Source: Ramlibacter aquaticus (GTDB lineage: Bacteria; Pseudomonadota; Gammaproteobacteria; Burkholderiales; Burkholderiaceae_C). Taken from it: DNA of 40,312 nt. The notes under the pieces were generated by a model that searched no databases, was not told the DNA's origin, and saw only the letters and a program-made list of their open reading frames with translations. The position numbers and the translations under genes were made by a program. How positions within the stretch are numbered: the first letter of the stretch is position 1; every line of letters begins with the position of its first letter. Below, piece after piece: positions 7,250 through 18,451 of this stretch. The stretch is from contig NZ_JADDOJ010000035.1 in the NCBI RefSeq assembly GCF_015159745.1, forward strand, positions 1 through 40,312. The letters are read 5' to 3'.

Positions 7250-8724
7250 CTAGCCCGGCGCGGCGGGCAGCTCGAAGGAGAACACCGAGCCCTGGCTGTC
7301 GCTGCGCGCCAGCACGATGTCGCTGCCGTGCAGTTGCAGGATGCGGCGCACGATGACCAGGCCCAGCCCGCCCGCGCGGCCGCCGGCCGTCGAGAACATG
7401 GGACGCACGAAGAGGCGCTCGGCCAGGGCCGGCGGGATGCCGGGGCCGGTGTCGCTCACGTCCACCCGCACGCGCTGCGACTGGGCGCACATGCGCACCT
7501 TGACTTCGCCGCCCTCGGGCGTGTGGCGGATCGCGTTGTCCAGCAGGTTCGTGAGCACGCGCTCCATCAGCCCCACGTCGGCCGTGATGGCGGGCACGCT
7601 GGCCGGGATGTCCGCCACCAGCCGCTGGTGCCGGCCCTGCGAGGCCAGCTCGAACTTCTGGAACACGTCCTGCAGCAGGTCCGGCATGGCGAAGGTCTCC
7701 ATCTCGGGCTCCACCACGCCGTATTCGAGCCGGGCCAGGTCGAACAGCTCCTGCGCCAGCCGGCCCACCTTGCTGCTCTGGTCCAGCGCGATGAGCAGGT
7801 AGCGCCGCCGGTCGGCCTCGGACAGGCCGTCGGCCTTGACCAGCAGCGTCTCCAGGTAGCCGTGCAGCGAGGTGAGCGGCGTGCGCAGGTCGTGCGAGAC
7901 GTTGGCGAAGAGCTCGCGCCGCTGCTGCTCCTGCGCGGTGAGCTGGCGCCACTGCTCGGCCAGGCGCTGCGTCATCTCCAGGAAGGCCTGCTGCAGCTCG
8001 TCGATCTCGCCGCCGCCGCCCTTCACCTGCGCGAGCAGGGGCGCGGCCTGCTGCAGGTTGGCGAGCCCGCGCGTGCGCACCTCGCGCACCGCGCCGGTCA
8101 GCACCTTGAGCGGCCGGGTGATGAGGCGGAAGGCCGCGAGCCCGGCGGCCAGCGCCAGCAGGGCGACCAGGCCCATGGACCAGAGCGCCGAGTTCAGCAC
8201 CCGGCGCGAGGAGGAGTCCGCGTCCAGCCGCTCGCGCTCCTCGCCGAAGAGCACCACGTAGACGTAGCCCGCGGGCTGGCCGGCGATCTGCAGCGGCGCC
8301 GCGCTGAACACCTTGCGCCGGGCCGGGTTGCGCGGGTCATCGCCCAGCACGGGCAGCGGGTCGCCCGCCAGCAGGCGGTGCACCGGCGCGAGGTCCACCC
8401 GGTCCGCCTTCAGGTGGCCGGCTGGCGCGTCGTGCGCCAGGATGCGGCCCTCGGGCGACAGCAGGTAGACCTCCATGCTGGGGTTGACCGCCATCAGCTT
8501 GCCGAACAGGTCCTTCACCGCCGGTGCGTTGAGCGAGCCGCCCTGCATCAGCTCCGAGGTGCCGGCGATGTGCGAGGCCAGGCCCAGCGAAAGCCGCTGC
8601 GTCACCTCGTCCTGCTGCGCCACGCTCGAGCGCATCTGCAGCCAGAAGGAGGCGCCACAGCAGGCCAGCAGCAGGGCCGCGAACACGGCGCCCAGCTTCT
8701 GGTAGAGCGACCAGGTGCGCAGCA

Positions 8725-8725
<1 letters not shown>
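7250..8725 (-). CDS. Sensor histidine kinase of a two-component system
   Basis: A 491-residue membrane kinase. There is a transmembrane helix at about 11-29 and a periplasmic sensor of about 150 residues that includes VYLLSPEGRILAHDAPAG, a PAS/Cache-like stretch. A second helix spans about 182-200, followed by a HAMP linker, the DHp domain with ANVSHDLRTPLTS (His278 phosphoacceptor) and a HATPase domain with NLLDNAIRHTPEGG (Asn397), DTGPGIP and GGLGLV. The start is ATG 8725, which shares one base with the stop of the response regulator (TGATG), so the pair is translationally coupled. The nearest downstream gene in the divergent direction encodes a b-type cytochrome and MsrP-like enzyme, suggesting a redox or oxidant signal; that is inference. 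Confidence 0.92.
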
Positions 8726-9456
<731 letters not shown>

Positions 9457-9490
9457 GGCCGGAAGTATGCCGCCGCAGGGCCCCGGCAGT

Positions 9491-9519
9491 TATCACGATT
9501 AATTTAACTTTCGGTGATA
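9491..9519. promoter_or_regulatory. Inverted repeat with AT-rich core in the divergent promoter region
   Basis: TATCAC (9491-9496) and GTGATA (9514-9519) flank a 17-bp AT-rich core containing TTAATTTAA, an outlier in otherwise very GC-rich DNA. It lies between the response regulator gene (start 9456) and the cytochrome gene (start 9554). GATAAC on the minus strand (9494-9489) is a possible -10 for the regulator. The site could bind the response regulator itself. Confidence 0.5.
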
Positions 9520-9522
9520 CAT

Positions 9523-9551
9523 CCGCAAGGGGGCCCCCCGGACACTTGCGG
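9523..9551 (+). promoter_or_regulatory. Hairpin in the 5' leader of the cytochrome gene
   Basis: CCGCAAG (9523-9529) pairs with CTTGCGG (9545-9551); a GGGGG/CCCCC run lies inside. The hairpin ends 2 nt before the ATG at 9554 and no Shine-Dalgarno sequence is visible. It could limit ribosome access or stabilise the leader. Confidence 0.45.
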
Positions 9552-9553
9552 CC

Positions 9554-10173
9554 ATGAACAGACCCCCCGCCCCCACCAAGGCGATCCACCCGCTCTGGAT
9601 GCGCCTGGCCCACTGGCTCAATGCCGTGGCCGTGCTGGTGCTGATCACCAGCGGCTGGCGCATCTACGACGCCGCGCCCTTCTTCGCGTTCCGCATCCCC
9701 GCCGGCATCACCCTGGGCGGCTGGCTGGGCGGCGCGCTGCAGTGGCACTTCGCCGCCATGTGGCTGCTGGCCGGCAACGGCCTGGCCTACCTGGCGCTCA
9801 ACCTCGCCAGCGGCCGGCTGGTGCGCAAGTTCTTCCCGCTGACGCTGCGCGGCATCGCCCACGATGCGCTGGCGGCCCTGCGCGGCCGGCTCTCGCACGC
9901 CGACCCGCGCCACTACAACAACGTGCAGCGCGCGGCCTACCTCTTCGTGATGCTGGACATCACGCTGCTGGTGCTCTCGGGCCTGGTGCTGTGGAAGTCG
10001 GTGCAGTTCGCCGGCCTGCGCGAGCTGCTGGGTGGCTACGAGACGGCGCGCCGGGTGCACTTCCTCGCCATGGCCGCACTCACCGCTTTCATCGCCGTCC
10101 ACCTCGTGATGGTGGCGCTCGTTCCCCGCACGCTGCTGGCCATGATCAGCGGCGGCCGCAGCCCGGAGGCAGC

Positions 10174-10177
<4 letters not shown>
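9554..10177 (+). CDS. b-type cytochrome, membrane partner of the MsrP-like enzyme
   Basis: A 207-residue protein of the cytochrome b561/Ni-Fe-hydrogenase-type cytochrome b family. About four to five membrane segments are visible, with candidate haem ligands His12, His20 (MRLAHWLNAVAVLV), His65 (LQWHFAAMW), His162 (RRVHFLAM) and His173 (AVHLVMV). It probably passes electrons between the quinone pool and the periplasmic molybdoenzyme encoded next. It ends in ATGA overlapping the molybdoenzyme start, so the two are translationally coupled. This is not the MsrQ/YedZ ferric-reductase fold by eye but has the same genetic role. No Shine-Dalgarno is seen; the start is fixed by the N-terminal haem helix and the upstream hairpin. 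Confidence 0.82.
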
Positions 10178-10965
<788 letters not shown>

Positions 10966-11046
10966 AGACTCAACGCTGCGCGAAAAGCAAGGCAGGTGCG
11001 CATTCCGCCGCTGCCCTCATTCATCCACCACCTGAGGAAACATCAC

Positions 11047-11385
11047 ATGAACAAGTTCAGCACCGCCCTGGCCCTTTGCCTGGCTTTCGGCACCGTCTCC
11101 GCCATGGCCGCCGACGAGATGAGCAAGGACGCCATGGGGCATGACGCCATGACGAAGGACGCCATGACGAAGGACGCCATGGCGAAGGACGCGATGGGCA
11201 AGGACGCGATGGGCAAGGACGCCATGGGCAAGGGCACGATGGCCAAGGACGCGATGGGGAAGGACGCGATGCACAAGGATGCAATGGCGAAGGACGCCAT
11301 GACCAAGGACGCCATGCACAAGGATGCGATGTCCAAGGACAAGATGGCCAAGGACGGCACGGCCAAGGACGCGGTGAAGTACTGA
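11047..11385 (+). CDS. Methionine-rich MXKDX pentapeptide-repeat periplasmic protein
   Basis: A 112-residue protein: a 21-residue signal peptide (MNKFSTALALCLAFGTVSAM, then A) and a 91-residue mature chain made almost wholly of 5-residue units of the form xKDAM. Sixteen units end in Met, so about 18% of the mature protein is Met, with Lys, Asp and Ala making up nearly all the rest and no Cys or aromatic residue except the final Tyr. This is the MXKDX pentapeptide repeat family (TIGR02953, from memory). At DNA level the repeat has a 15-bp period. The likely role is a methionine sink for oxidants, like MrpX of Azospira, or metal binding. TGAGGA lies about 10 nt upstream. Confidence 0.9.
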   Translation: MNKFSTALALCLAFGTVSAMAADEMSKDAMGHDAMTKDAMTKDAMAKDAMGKDAMGKDAMGKGTMAKDAMGKDAMHKDAMAKDAMTKDAMHKDAMSKDKMAKDGTAKDAVKY

Positions 11386-11412
11386 GCCCCAGGCGACCGA
11401 CAGGAACCCACC

Positions 11413-12672
11413 ATGGCCCTCTACCTGCTTGCATTCGTCGCCGGCGCCCTGACGCTGCTGGCGCCCTGCATCCTGCCGGTGCTGCCGTTCGTCTTCGCAC
11501 GGGCGGACCAGCCCTTCGTGCGCGGCGGCCTGCCCGTGCTGGCCGGCATGGCCACCACCTTCGCCGCTGTCGGCAGCCTCGCGGCTGTCGCCGGGCACTG
11601 GGCGGTCCAGGCCAACCAGGCCGGCCGCGCCCTCGCCCTCGTGGTGCTGGCGGGCCTGGGCCTGTCGCTGCTGATGCCGCGGATCGCTTCGCGGCTGCTG
11701 CAGCCGGTGGCCGATCTCGGCCACCGTTTCGCCACGCGCACCGGCGGCCTGCCGCAGGGTGTGCTGGCCTCTTTTCTCACGGGCGTGGCCACCGGTTTCG
11801 TGTGGGCACCCTGTGCCGGCCCCATCCTGGGGCTGATCCTCACCGGCGCCGCCGTCCAGGGCCCCAGCGTGCACACCGCGCTGCTGCTGCTGGCCTACGG
11901 GGCTGGCGCCGCGACCTCGCTGGCCGTGGCCCTGCTCGCGGGCCGGCGCCTGATGGACGCCGTCAAGCCCTTCTTCGGCCGCATGGACGGTGCGCGCCGC
12001 GCGCTGGGCGCCGTGGTGCTGGCGGGCGTGGCCGTGGTCGCGCTGGGGCTGGACACGAGCCTGCTTGCCCAGCTGCCCGGCGCCGGCGGCCCCTCGCTCG
12101 AGGAGGGGCTGGTGAACCGCCTGGCGCCCCCGGCCCCGCCCGCCGCCGCGCAAGCGCCGTCCCTGATGCCGGCGCAGTTGAAGTCACGGCCCGCCCTGGT
12201 GCTGCCGGTCGAAGGCCCCATGCCTGAGCTGGCCGGGGCCGTGCAGTGGCTGAACTCCAAGCCGCTGGACGCGCAGGCCCTGCGCGGCAAGGTAGTGCTG
12301 GTGGATTTCTGGACCTTCGGCTGCGTCAACTGCCGCAACGCGCTGCCGTATGTGCGGCAGTGGGCGGCCAGGTACAAGGACCAGGGCCTGGTCGTGGTGG
12401 GCGTGCACGCGCCGGAGTTCGCCTTCGAGAAGGACATCGGCAACGTCAAGAAGGCCATCGCCGACCTGGGCGTGAACTTCCCGGTGGCCGTGGACAACAA
12501 CTTCGCAATCTGGCGCGCCTTCGACAACCAGTACTGGCCGGCGCACTACTTCATCGATGCGCGGGGCAACATCCGCTTCCACCACTTCGGGGAGGGCGAG
12601 TACGAGAAGTCGGAGCAGGTGATCCAGCAGCTGCTGGAGGAGGCGAGGCGCTCGCAGGGGGCAGGTACCTGA
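11413..12672 (+). CDS. dipZ: DipZ-type CcdA/thioredoxin fusion, periplasmic reductant carrier
   Basis: A 419-residue protein. Residues about 1-215 form a CcdA/DsbD-beta membrane domain of six helices with the paired redox cysteines Cys19 (LLAPCILPVL) and Cys134 (VWAPCAGPI). A Pro/Ala-rich linker leads to a TlpA/thioredoxin-like domain (about 255-415) with WTFGCVNCRN, active-site Cys304 and Cys307. DipZ moves electrons from cytoplasmic thioredoxin to the periplasm. The C-terminal domain has no separate signal, as it is fused to the last helix. It follows the Met-rich peptide gene by 27 bp. In context it may supply thiol reductant to the periplasmic repair chain, but molybdoenzyme turnover normally draws on quinols, so the link is inference. 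Confidence 0.88.
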   Translation: MALYLLAFVAGALTLLAPCILPVLPFVFARADQPFVRGGLPVLAGMATTFAAVGSLAAVAGHWAVQANQAGRALALVVLAGLGLSLLMPRIASRLLQPVADLGHRFATRTGGLPQGVLASFLTGVATGFVWAPCAGPILGLILTGAAVQGPSVHTALLLLAYGAGAATSLAVALLAGRRLMDAVKPFFGRMDGARRALGAVVLAGVAVVALGLDTSLLAQLPGAGGPSLEEGLVNRLAPPAPPAAAQAPSLMPAQLKSRPALVLPVEGPMPELAGAVQWLNSKPLDAQALRGKVVLVDFWTFGCVNCRNALPYVRQWAARYKDQGLVVVGVHAPEFAFEKDIGNVKKAIADLGVNFPVAVDNNFAIWRAFDNQYWPAHYFIDARGNIRFHHFGEGEYEKSEQVIQQLLEEARRSQGAGT

Positions 12673-12697
12673 GGTGAGGTACGGCCCAGGGTGAGCT

Positions 12698-12788
12698 TGG
12701 CGGAGCAGGAGGGATTCGAACCCTCGATACGGTGAAACCGTATACCGGATTTCGAGTCCGGCGCATTCGACCACTCTGCCACCGCTCC
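12698..12788 (-). tRNA. tRNA-Ser (CGA anticodon)
   Basis: The minus strand folds as a class II tRNA: acceptor GGAGCGG paired with CTGCTCC, anticodon stem CCGGA/TCCGG with loop CTCGAAA (anticodon CGA, reading UCG), a long variable arm, T-arm GAGGGTTCGAATCCCTC, discriminator G and an encoded CCA. Length is 91 nt. It lies downstream of serS on the same strand. Confidence 0.95.
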
Positions 12789-12822
12789 GCATTGATCGGT
12801 TTCGCGTGGTGCGAAGCCCTGC

Positions 12823-12852
12823 ATTCTAGCCGATTGGCAAGGCACCTCTCCA
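12823..12852 (-). promoter_or_regulatory. Candidate promoter of tRNA-Ser
   Basis: On the minus strand TGGAGA (12852-12847) and TAGAAT (12828-12823) are 18 bp apart. Transcription would start near 12816, about 28 nt before the tRNA, with a GC-rich discriminator (GCAGGGC) as in stringently controlled promoters. Confidence 0.5.
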
Positions 12853-12913
12853 GCCGCCCGGGCGCCCCGGCCAGCCCAGCGGCAAGAACGCGCCAGCGGC
12901 GCCCGCCCCAGGC

Positions 12914-14236
<1,323 letters not shown>

Positions 14237-14270
14237 TTACGGGCGCCCGCCCGCGCCCCGGCCGTGCGGC

Positions 14271-15581
14271 TCAGCCCGCATGGGCCACCGGCAGGTCGTC
14301 CCAGCTGGTGGTGTAGTGCGGCGTGCGCCACTGCTGCTTCATGGTCCAGCTGCGCGCCTCGCCGCCCAGGCCCGCGCTGGCCACCTGCAGCGTGCCGCGG
14401 CCCCAGCGGTCGTTGATCTGGTCCAGGGCCTGGGCCAGGCGCTCGCGCGGCCGCCCGCCGGGCTCGGCCTCCAGGGCCAGCTCGCCTTGCTGCACGGCAG
14501 CGTCCTGCAAGTCCAGCAGGATGACGCCGGCCTTGTGGATGCGAAAGCCCGGCTTCCACACCTGGCGCAGGCCGCGCAGCGCCGCCTGCACGATGGGCCC
14601 GGTCTCAGCGCTGGGGCGGCGCAGCGGCACGGTGGCCGCGCGCGAGTACTGCTTCTCCCAGCGCCGGAAGGGGTTGGTGTGGATGAAGGTCAGCACCTGT
14701 GCCGCCGCGCTGCCGTCCTCGCGCAGCTTGAAGGCGGCCCGGCTCGCGTACTCGCTCACGGCCTCCTCCAGGGGAGCCAGCGTGTCCACCGCGACGCCGA
14801 AGGCCCGCGTGCACGAGACCTCCTTGCGCGGCCCGGGCTGGTCGTCCAGCGCAACGCAGGGCTGGCCCTGCAGCTCGCGCACGGTGCGCTCGACCACCAC
14901 GCTCCAGCGCCGCCGCGCCAGGGCCGGGTCCAGCGCACGCAGCTGGAGCACGTTGGCCACGCCCGCCTCGCGCAGCTGGGCGCCCAGCCGCCGGCCTATG
15001 CCCCAGACCTCGCCCACGTCCGTCAGGGCCAGCAGGGCGTCCAGGTCCGAAGGCGGCAGGGTCCCCAGGTCGCACACGCCCGCCAGCCCGGCCGGGTAGC
15101 TGTGGCCGGGGCGGCGCTCGGCGTCCTTGGCGATGTGGTTGGCCAGCTTGGCCAGCGTCTTGGTCGGCGCGATGCCCACGCAGCTGGGCACGCCTATCCA
15201 TTGGTGGATGCGCTCGCGCAGGCGCTGCGCGCGGGCCCGCAGGTCGCCGCGCAGGCCGCCCAGGTCGACGAAGCACTCGTCGATGGAATAGATCTCCTGC
15301 GCCGGGCCCAGGCCGGCGGCGAGCGACATCATGCGGCTGCTCATGTCGCCGTACAGCGTGAAGTTGGCCGAGAGCGCGACCACCCCGGCGTCGCCCAGGC
15401 GCTGGCGCACCTGGTGCCAGGGCTCGGCCATGGCGATGCCCAGGGCCTTGGCCTCGTTGCTGCGCGCGATGGCACAGCCGTCGTTGTTGGACAGCACGAT
15501 CACGGGCCGCCCACGCAGGCTGGGGCGGAAGACCCGCTCGCAGCTGACGTAGAAGTTGTTGCCGTCCAGCAAGGCGTACAC
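14271..15581 (-). CDS. umuC: DNA polymerase V catalytic subunit UmuC
   Basis: A 436-residue Y-family translesion polymerase. Residues 1-10 (MYALLDGNNFYVSCE) contain the first catalytic Asp6, and YSIDECFVDL contains Asp101 and Glu102. The finger region includes LSNNDGCAIARSNEAKALGI. The helix-hairpin-helix region (about 180-230) includes VGEVWGIGRRLGAQLREAGV, and the little-finger domain follows. Works with UmuD' to copy past lesions. Starts 25 bp after the umuD stop. Confidence 0.95.
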   Translation of the reverse strand: MYALLDGNNFYVSCERVFRPSLRGRPVIVLSNNDGCAIARSNEAKALGIAMAEPWHQVRQRLGDAGVVALSANFTLYGDMSSRMMSLAAGLGPAQEIYSIDECFVDLGGLRGDLRARAQRLRERIHQWIGVPSCVGIAPTKTLAKLANHIAKDAERRPGHSYPAGLAGVCDLGTLPPSDLDALLALTDVGEVWGIGRRLGAQLREAGVANVLQLRALDPALARRRWSVVVERTVRELQGQPCVALDDQPGPRKEVSCTRAFGVAVDTLAPLEEAVSEYASRAAFKLREDGSAAAQVLTFIHTNPFRRWEKQYSRAATVPLRRPSAETGPIVQAALRGLRQVWKPGFRIHKAGVILLDLQDAAVQQGELALEAEPGGRPRERLAQALDQINDRWGRGTLQVASAGLGGEARSWTMKQQWRTPHYTTSWDDLPVAHAG

Positions 15582-15606
15582 GCCGGGCCCCCTCCTGCCG
15601 CCGGGC

Positions 15607-16047
15607 TCAGCGCAAGCGCTTGATCGCGCAGGTCACCACGCCCACGACCACCAGCGTCTGCCCCTCGCGCTCGAAGACGATGTCGGGGAAGGTGGCGTCG
15701 GCGGCCTTCAGCCGCACCTTGCCGCCGCGCTGGTGCAGGTATTTCACGGTGAAGTCGTTGTCCACCTCGGCCACGACGATGTCGCCGTGCACCGGCTGCA
15801 GCGCGCGGTTCACCACCAGGATGTCGCCGTCGGTGATGCCGGCCCCGACCATGGAGGTGCCGCGCACGCGCCAGAAGAAGGTGGCCTGGGGGTGCGTGAT
15901 CAGCAGTTCGTTCAGGTCGTGCCGCTTGACGGCGAAATCGTCGGCCGGCGAGGGGAAGCCGGCGCGGATCGTCCCCTGCACCATGGGCAGCGGAAGCACC
16001 GGCCCAGGAACGAAGGCCCATGCGCCTTTCGAAGCACTACTGTTCAC
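15607..16047 (-). CDS. umuD: UmuD, self-cleaving subunit of polymerase V
   Basis: A 146-residue S24-family protein. RecA-stimulated autocleavage should occur between Ala29 and Gly30 in IRAGFPSPADD. The catalytic dyad is Ser65 (RGTSMVGAGI) and Lys102 (DFTVKYLH). The start is GTG at 16047; the next in-frame ATG at 15984 would remove the part before the cleavage site. The first codons lie within the LexA box, and TATACT (16059-16054) is placed so that transcription could begin at the GTG itself. The umuDC operon sits 36 bp downstream of the threonine-dehydratase-like gene. Confidence 0.93.
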   Translation of the reverse strand: MNSSASKGAWAFVPGPVLPLPMVQGTIRAGFPSPADDFAVKRHDLNELLITHPQATFFWRVRGTSMVGAGITDGDILVVNRALQPVHGDIVVAEVDNDFTVKYLHQRGGKVRLKAADATFPDIVFEREGQTLVVVGVVTCAIKRLR

Positions 16048-16057
16048 CCATCCAGTA
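16038..16057 (-). promoter_or_regulatory. LexA box (SOS operator) of umuDC
   Basis: The minus strand reads TACTGGATGGGTGAACAGTA, matching the CTG-N10-CAG LexA consensus with perfectly symmetrical TACTG/CAGTA ends. It overlaps a -10-like TATACT (16059-16054) and the GTG start codon at 16047, so LexA would block RNA polymerase directly. Confidence 0.9.
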
Positions 16058-16083
16058 TATCGCCGGGCACGCCCCGGCGGGGC

Positions 16084-17016
16084 TCAGGCGAGCGTGGCCG
16101 GGTCCAGGTTGGCGCCGCAGAGAATGATGCACGGCCGTGTGGCCTGCACGCGACCCTCGGCCAGCGCGGCCAGGCCCAGCGCCGCCGCGGGCTCGACCGC
16201 CAGGTGAAAGTCCTTCCACAGCCGCTGCTGGGCCGCGCGGATGGCCGCGTCCGGCAGCAGCAGCGATTCGGGCACCCAGCGCTGCGTGATGTCCCAGGCC
16301 AGGGCGCCGATGCGGCGCGCGCCCAGCGAATCCGCCGCCAGCCCGCCCACGGCCACGTCCACGGGCGCTCCCGCGGCGCGGGCCGCATGCAGGGTGGGCG
16401 CACCCTCGGGCTCCAGGGCGATCACGCGGCTGCGGTCCTGGAACCAGCTGGCCACGCCCCCGATGAGGCCGCCGCCGCCCACGCTCACCAGCACGGCGTC
16501 GGGCACGCCGCCGCCCTGGGCTTCGATCTCCTGCGCCAGCGTGCCCGCGCCGGTGACCACCTCCGGCTGGTCGTAGGCATGGGTCAGCAGCGCGCCCGTC
16601 GCGCGCTGGCGGTCCAGGCAGGCCTGCAGCGCGTCGGCGTAGGCCTCGCCCGTCACCACCACCTCGGCGCCCAGCTCGCGCAGCCGGGCCTGCTTGGCCG
16701 GGCTGCTGACCACGGGCACGAAGACCTCGCAGCGCACGCCAAGCTCGCGCGCGGCCGCTGCCGTGGCGATGCCGGCGTTGCCGCCCGAGGCGACGATCAC
16801 GCCAGGGGCCGGGATGGGCTGCGAGAGCAGGCGCATGAGCATGCCGCGCGCCTTGAAGCTGCCGGCCGTCTGCAGGTGCTCCAGCTTGAGCCAGACCTGT
16901 TCGCAGTCCAGGCCCAGGGCCCGGCCGGGCAGCTGCCACAGGGGCGTGCGGCGTATGAAGTGCGGAAACTCTCGCGCGAAGCGCTGGCCCGCCGCCGCGA
17001 TCGCGTCAGGCGTCAA
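16084..17016 (-). CDS. Threonine/serine dehydratase-like PLP enzyme
   Basis: A 310-residue fold-type II PLP enzyme. The Schiff-base lysine is Lys56 in AGSFKARG. Phosphate and cofactor contacts include [20 protein letters not shown] (an SGGNAG variant of the SxGNHA loop) and the glycine-rich [10 protein letters not shown] (about 190-200). Length and order fit threonine dehydratase/serine racemase-like enzymes that deaminate threonine or serine to 2-oxoacids, but no ACT regulatory domain follows, so it is likely a catabolic or stress-related form. It overlaps ispH by 11 bp on the same strand and so may be part of the FKBP-ispH transcript. Substrate is not determinable. Confidence 0.85.
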   Translation of the reverse strand: MTPDAIAAAGQRFAREFPHFIRRTPLWQLPGRALGLDCEQVWLKLEHLQTAGSFKARGMLMRLLSQPIPAPGVIVASGGNAGIATAAAARELGVRCEVFVPVVSSPAKQARLRELGAEVVVTGEAYADALQACLDRQRATGALLTHAYDQPEVVTGAGTLAQEIEAQGGGVPDAVLVSVGGGGLIGGVASWFQDRSRVIALEPEGAPTLHAARAAGAPVDVAVGGLAADSLGARRIGALAWDITQRWVPESLLLPDAAIRAAQQRLWKDFHLAVEPAAALGLAALAEGRVQATRPCIILCGANLDPATLA

Positions 17017-17947
17017 GCTTGAGGCCCTTGGGCAGCGGGAACTTCACCGTCTCCTCGATGCCCTGCATGCGCTGCACGGCCACCGCACCCAGCGCGCGGA
17101 TGCGGTCGATCACTGCCTGCACCAGGATCTCGGGCGCCGAGGCACCGGCCGTCAGCCCCACGCGGCCACGGCCCTCCAGCCATTCGGGCTGCAGGTCGGC
17201 GGCGCTGTCCACCATGTGGCTGGGCACGCCCAGCTTGCGCGAGAGTTCGGCCAGGCGGTTGCTGTTGGAGCTGGTGGGGCTGCCCACCACGATCACCACG
17301 TCCACCTGGCGCGCCAGCAGCTTGACCGCGTCCTGGCGGTTCTGCGTGGCATAGCAGATGTCCTGCTGCTTGGGCTCGCGGATCTTGGGAAAGCGCGCGC
17401 GCACCGCGGCGCTGATCTCGGCCGCGTCGTCCACGGAGAGCGTGGTCTGCGTCACGACGGCGAGCTTGTCCTCCTGCGCGGGCTTCACGTGGGCCACGTC
17501 GGCGACATCTTCCACCAGGTGGATCCCGGAATCGAGCTGGCCCATGGTGCCCTCGACCTCGGGGTGACCCTTGTGGCCGATCATGATGAACTCGTAGCCC
17601 TCGCGCGCGAGCTTGGCCACCTCCACGTGCACCTTGGTGACCAGCGGGCAGGTGGCGTCGAACACGTTGAAGCCGCGCGCGGCCGCCTCCTCCTGCACGG
17701 CACGGCTGACGCCGTGGGCCGAGAAGACCAGCGTCGCGCCCGGCGGCACGTCGGCCAGGTCCTCGATGAAGATGGCGCCCTTGGATTTCAGGTCGTTCAC
17801 CACGTAGGTGTTGTGCACGATCTCGTGGCGCACGTAGATGGGCGCGCCGAATTTCTGCAGCGCGCGCTCCACGATCTCGATGGCCCGGTCGACGCCTGCG
17901 CAAAAGCCTCGCGGCTCGGCCAGAAGGATGTTCACGGCGCTGCTCAC
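17006..17947 (-). CDS. ispH: 4-hydroxy-3-methylbut-2-enyl diphosphate reductase IspH
   Basis: A 313-residue iron-sulfur reductase that makes IPP and DMAPP in the last step of the MEP pathway. Three cluster cysteines are in [13 protein letters not shown] (Cys16), [12 protein letters not shown] (about 100) and [11 protein letters not shown] (about 200). Other signature stretches are [24 protein letters not shown] and [11 protein letters not shown]. The start is GTG 17947 ([14 protein letters not shown]), whose GTGA overlaps the FKBP stop; a second GTG at 17935 is possible. The GTG starts and 4-bp overlap point to translational coupling. It ends inside the next gene (11-bp overlap). Confidence 0.96.
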   Translation of the reverse strand: MSSAVNILLAEPRGFCAGVDRAIEIVERALQKFGAPIYVRHEIVHNTYVVNDLKSKGAIFIEDLADVPPGATLVFSAHGVSRAVQEEAAARGFNVFDATCPLVTKVHVEVAKLAREGYEFIMIGHKGHPEVEGTMGQLDSGIHLVEDVADVAHVKPAQEDKLAVVTQTTLSVDDAAEISAAVRARFPKIREPKQQDICYATQNRQDAVKLLARQVDVVIVVGSPTSSNSNRLAELSRKLGVPSHMVDSAADLQPEWLEGRGRVGLTAGASAPEILVQAVIDRIRALGAVAVQRMQGIEETVKFPLPKGLKLDA

Positions 17948-18414
17948 AGGACGCCGATGACCTGGACTTCGAAGCTCACCGGCTGGCCCGCCAGTGGGTG
18001 GTTGAAGTCGAACAGCACCGCGTCCGGCTTCCCGTCGGCGCCGGCGGCGACCTGGCAGACCGCGCCGGCATAGGTGGAGAGGCCGTCCGGCGTGGGGAAC
18101 TGCACCACGTCGCCGACCTCGTACTTCTCGTCCGGGTCGCCCATCTGGACGAGCAGCTTGCGCGCGACCCACTGCATCATGTCCGGGTTCCGGTCGCCGA
18201 AGGCCTCGCCCGCAGGGATCTCGAAGGTGGCGCGCGTGCCCTCCTCCAGGCCGACCAGGCGCTGCTCCATCGCGGGCGACAGCTCGCCGCTGCCCAGCGT
18301 CAGCGTGGCGGGCTTGTCGCTGAAGGTGTTGATGATGTCGCCGCCCGGCCCCGAGAGGCGGTAGTGCAGCGTGAGAAAGGATCCTGGCTGGATCCTGGGC
18401 GCGGGTGTGGCCAT
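17944..18414 (-). CDS. FKBP-type peptidyl-prolyl isomerase, SlpA-like
   Basis: A 156-residue cytoplasmic isomerase with the SlyD/SlpA arrangement. The FKBP half opens with [20 protein letters not shown]; then [20 protein letters not shown] and a chaperone IF-domain follow, with a C-terminal [20 protein letters not shown]. There is no His-rich tail, unlike SlyD. It is the standard neighbour of ispH in Burkholderiales. Start ATG 18414. A candidate -10 (TACAAT, 18443-18438) lies upstream. Confidence 0.92.
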   Translation of the reverse strand: MATPAPRIQPGSFLTLHYRLSGPGGDIINTFSDKPATLTLGSGELSPAMEQRLVGLEEGTRATFEIPAGEAFGDRNPDMMQWVARKLLVQMGDPDEKYEVGDVVQFPTPDGLSTYAGAVCQVAAGADGKPDAVLFDFNHPLAGQPVSFEVQVIGVL

Positions 18415-18437
18415 GGAAGTCCCGATAAACTGCCTCC

Positions 18438-18443
18438 ATTGTA
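18438..18443 (-). promoter_or_regulatory. -10 element for the FKBP-ispH operon
   Basis: TACAAT on the minus strand (5 of 6 to consensus) in the 37-bp gap between the FKBP gene and radC would start transcription near 18431, leaving a 17-nt leader. No good -35 is seen. Confidence 0.35.
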
Positions 18444-18451
18444 GAAACTCC

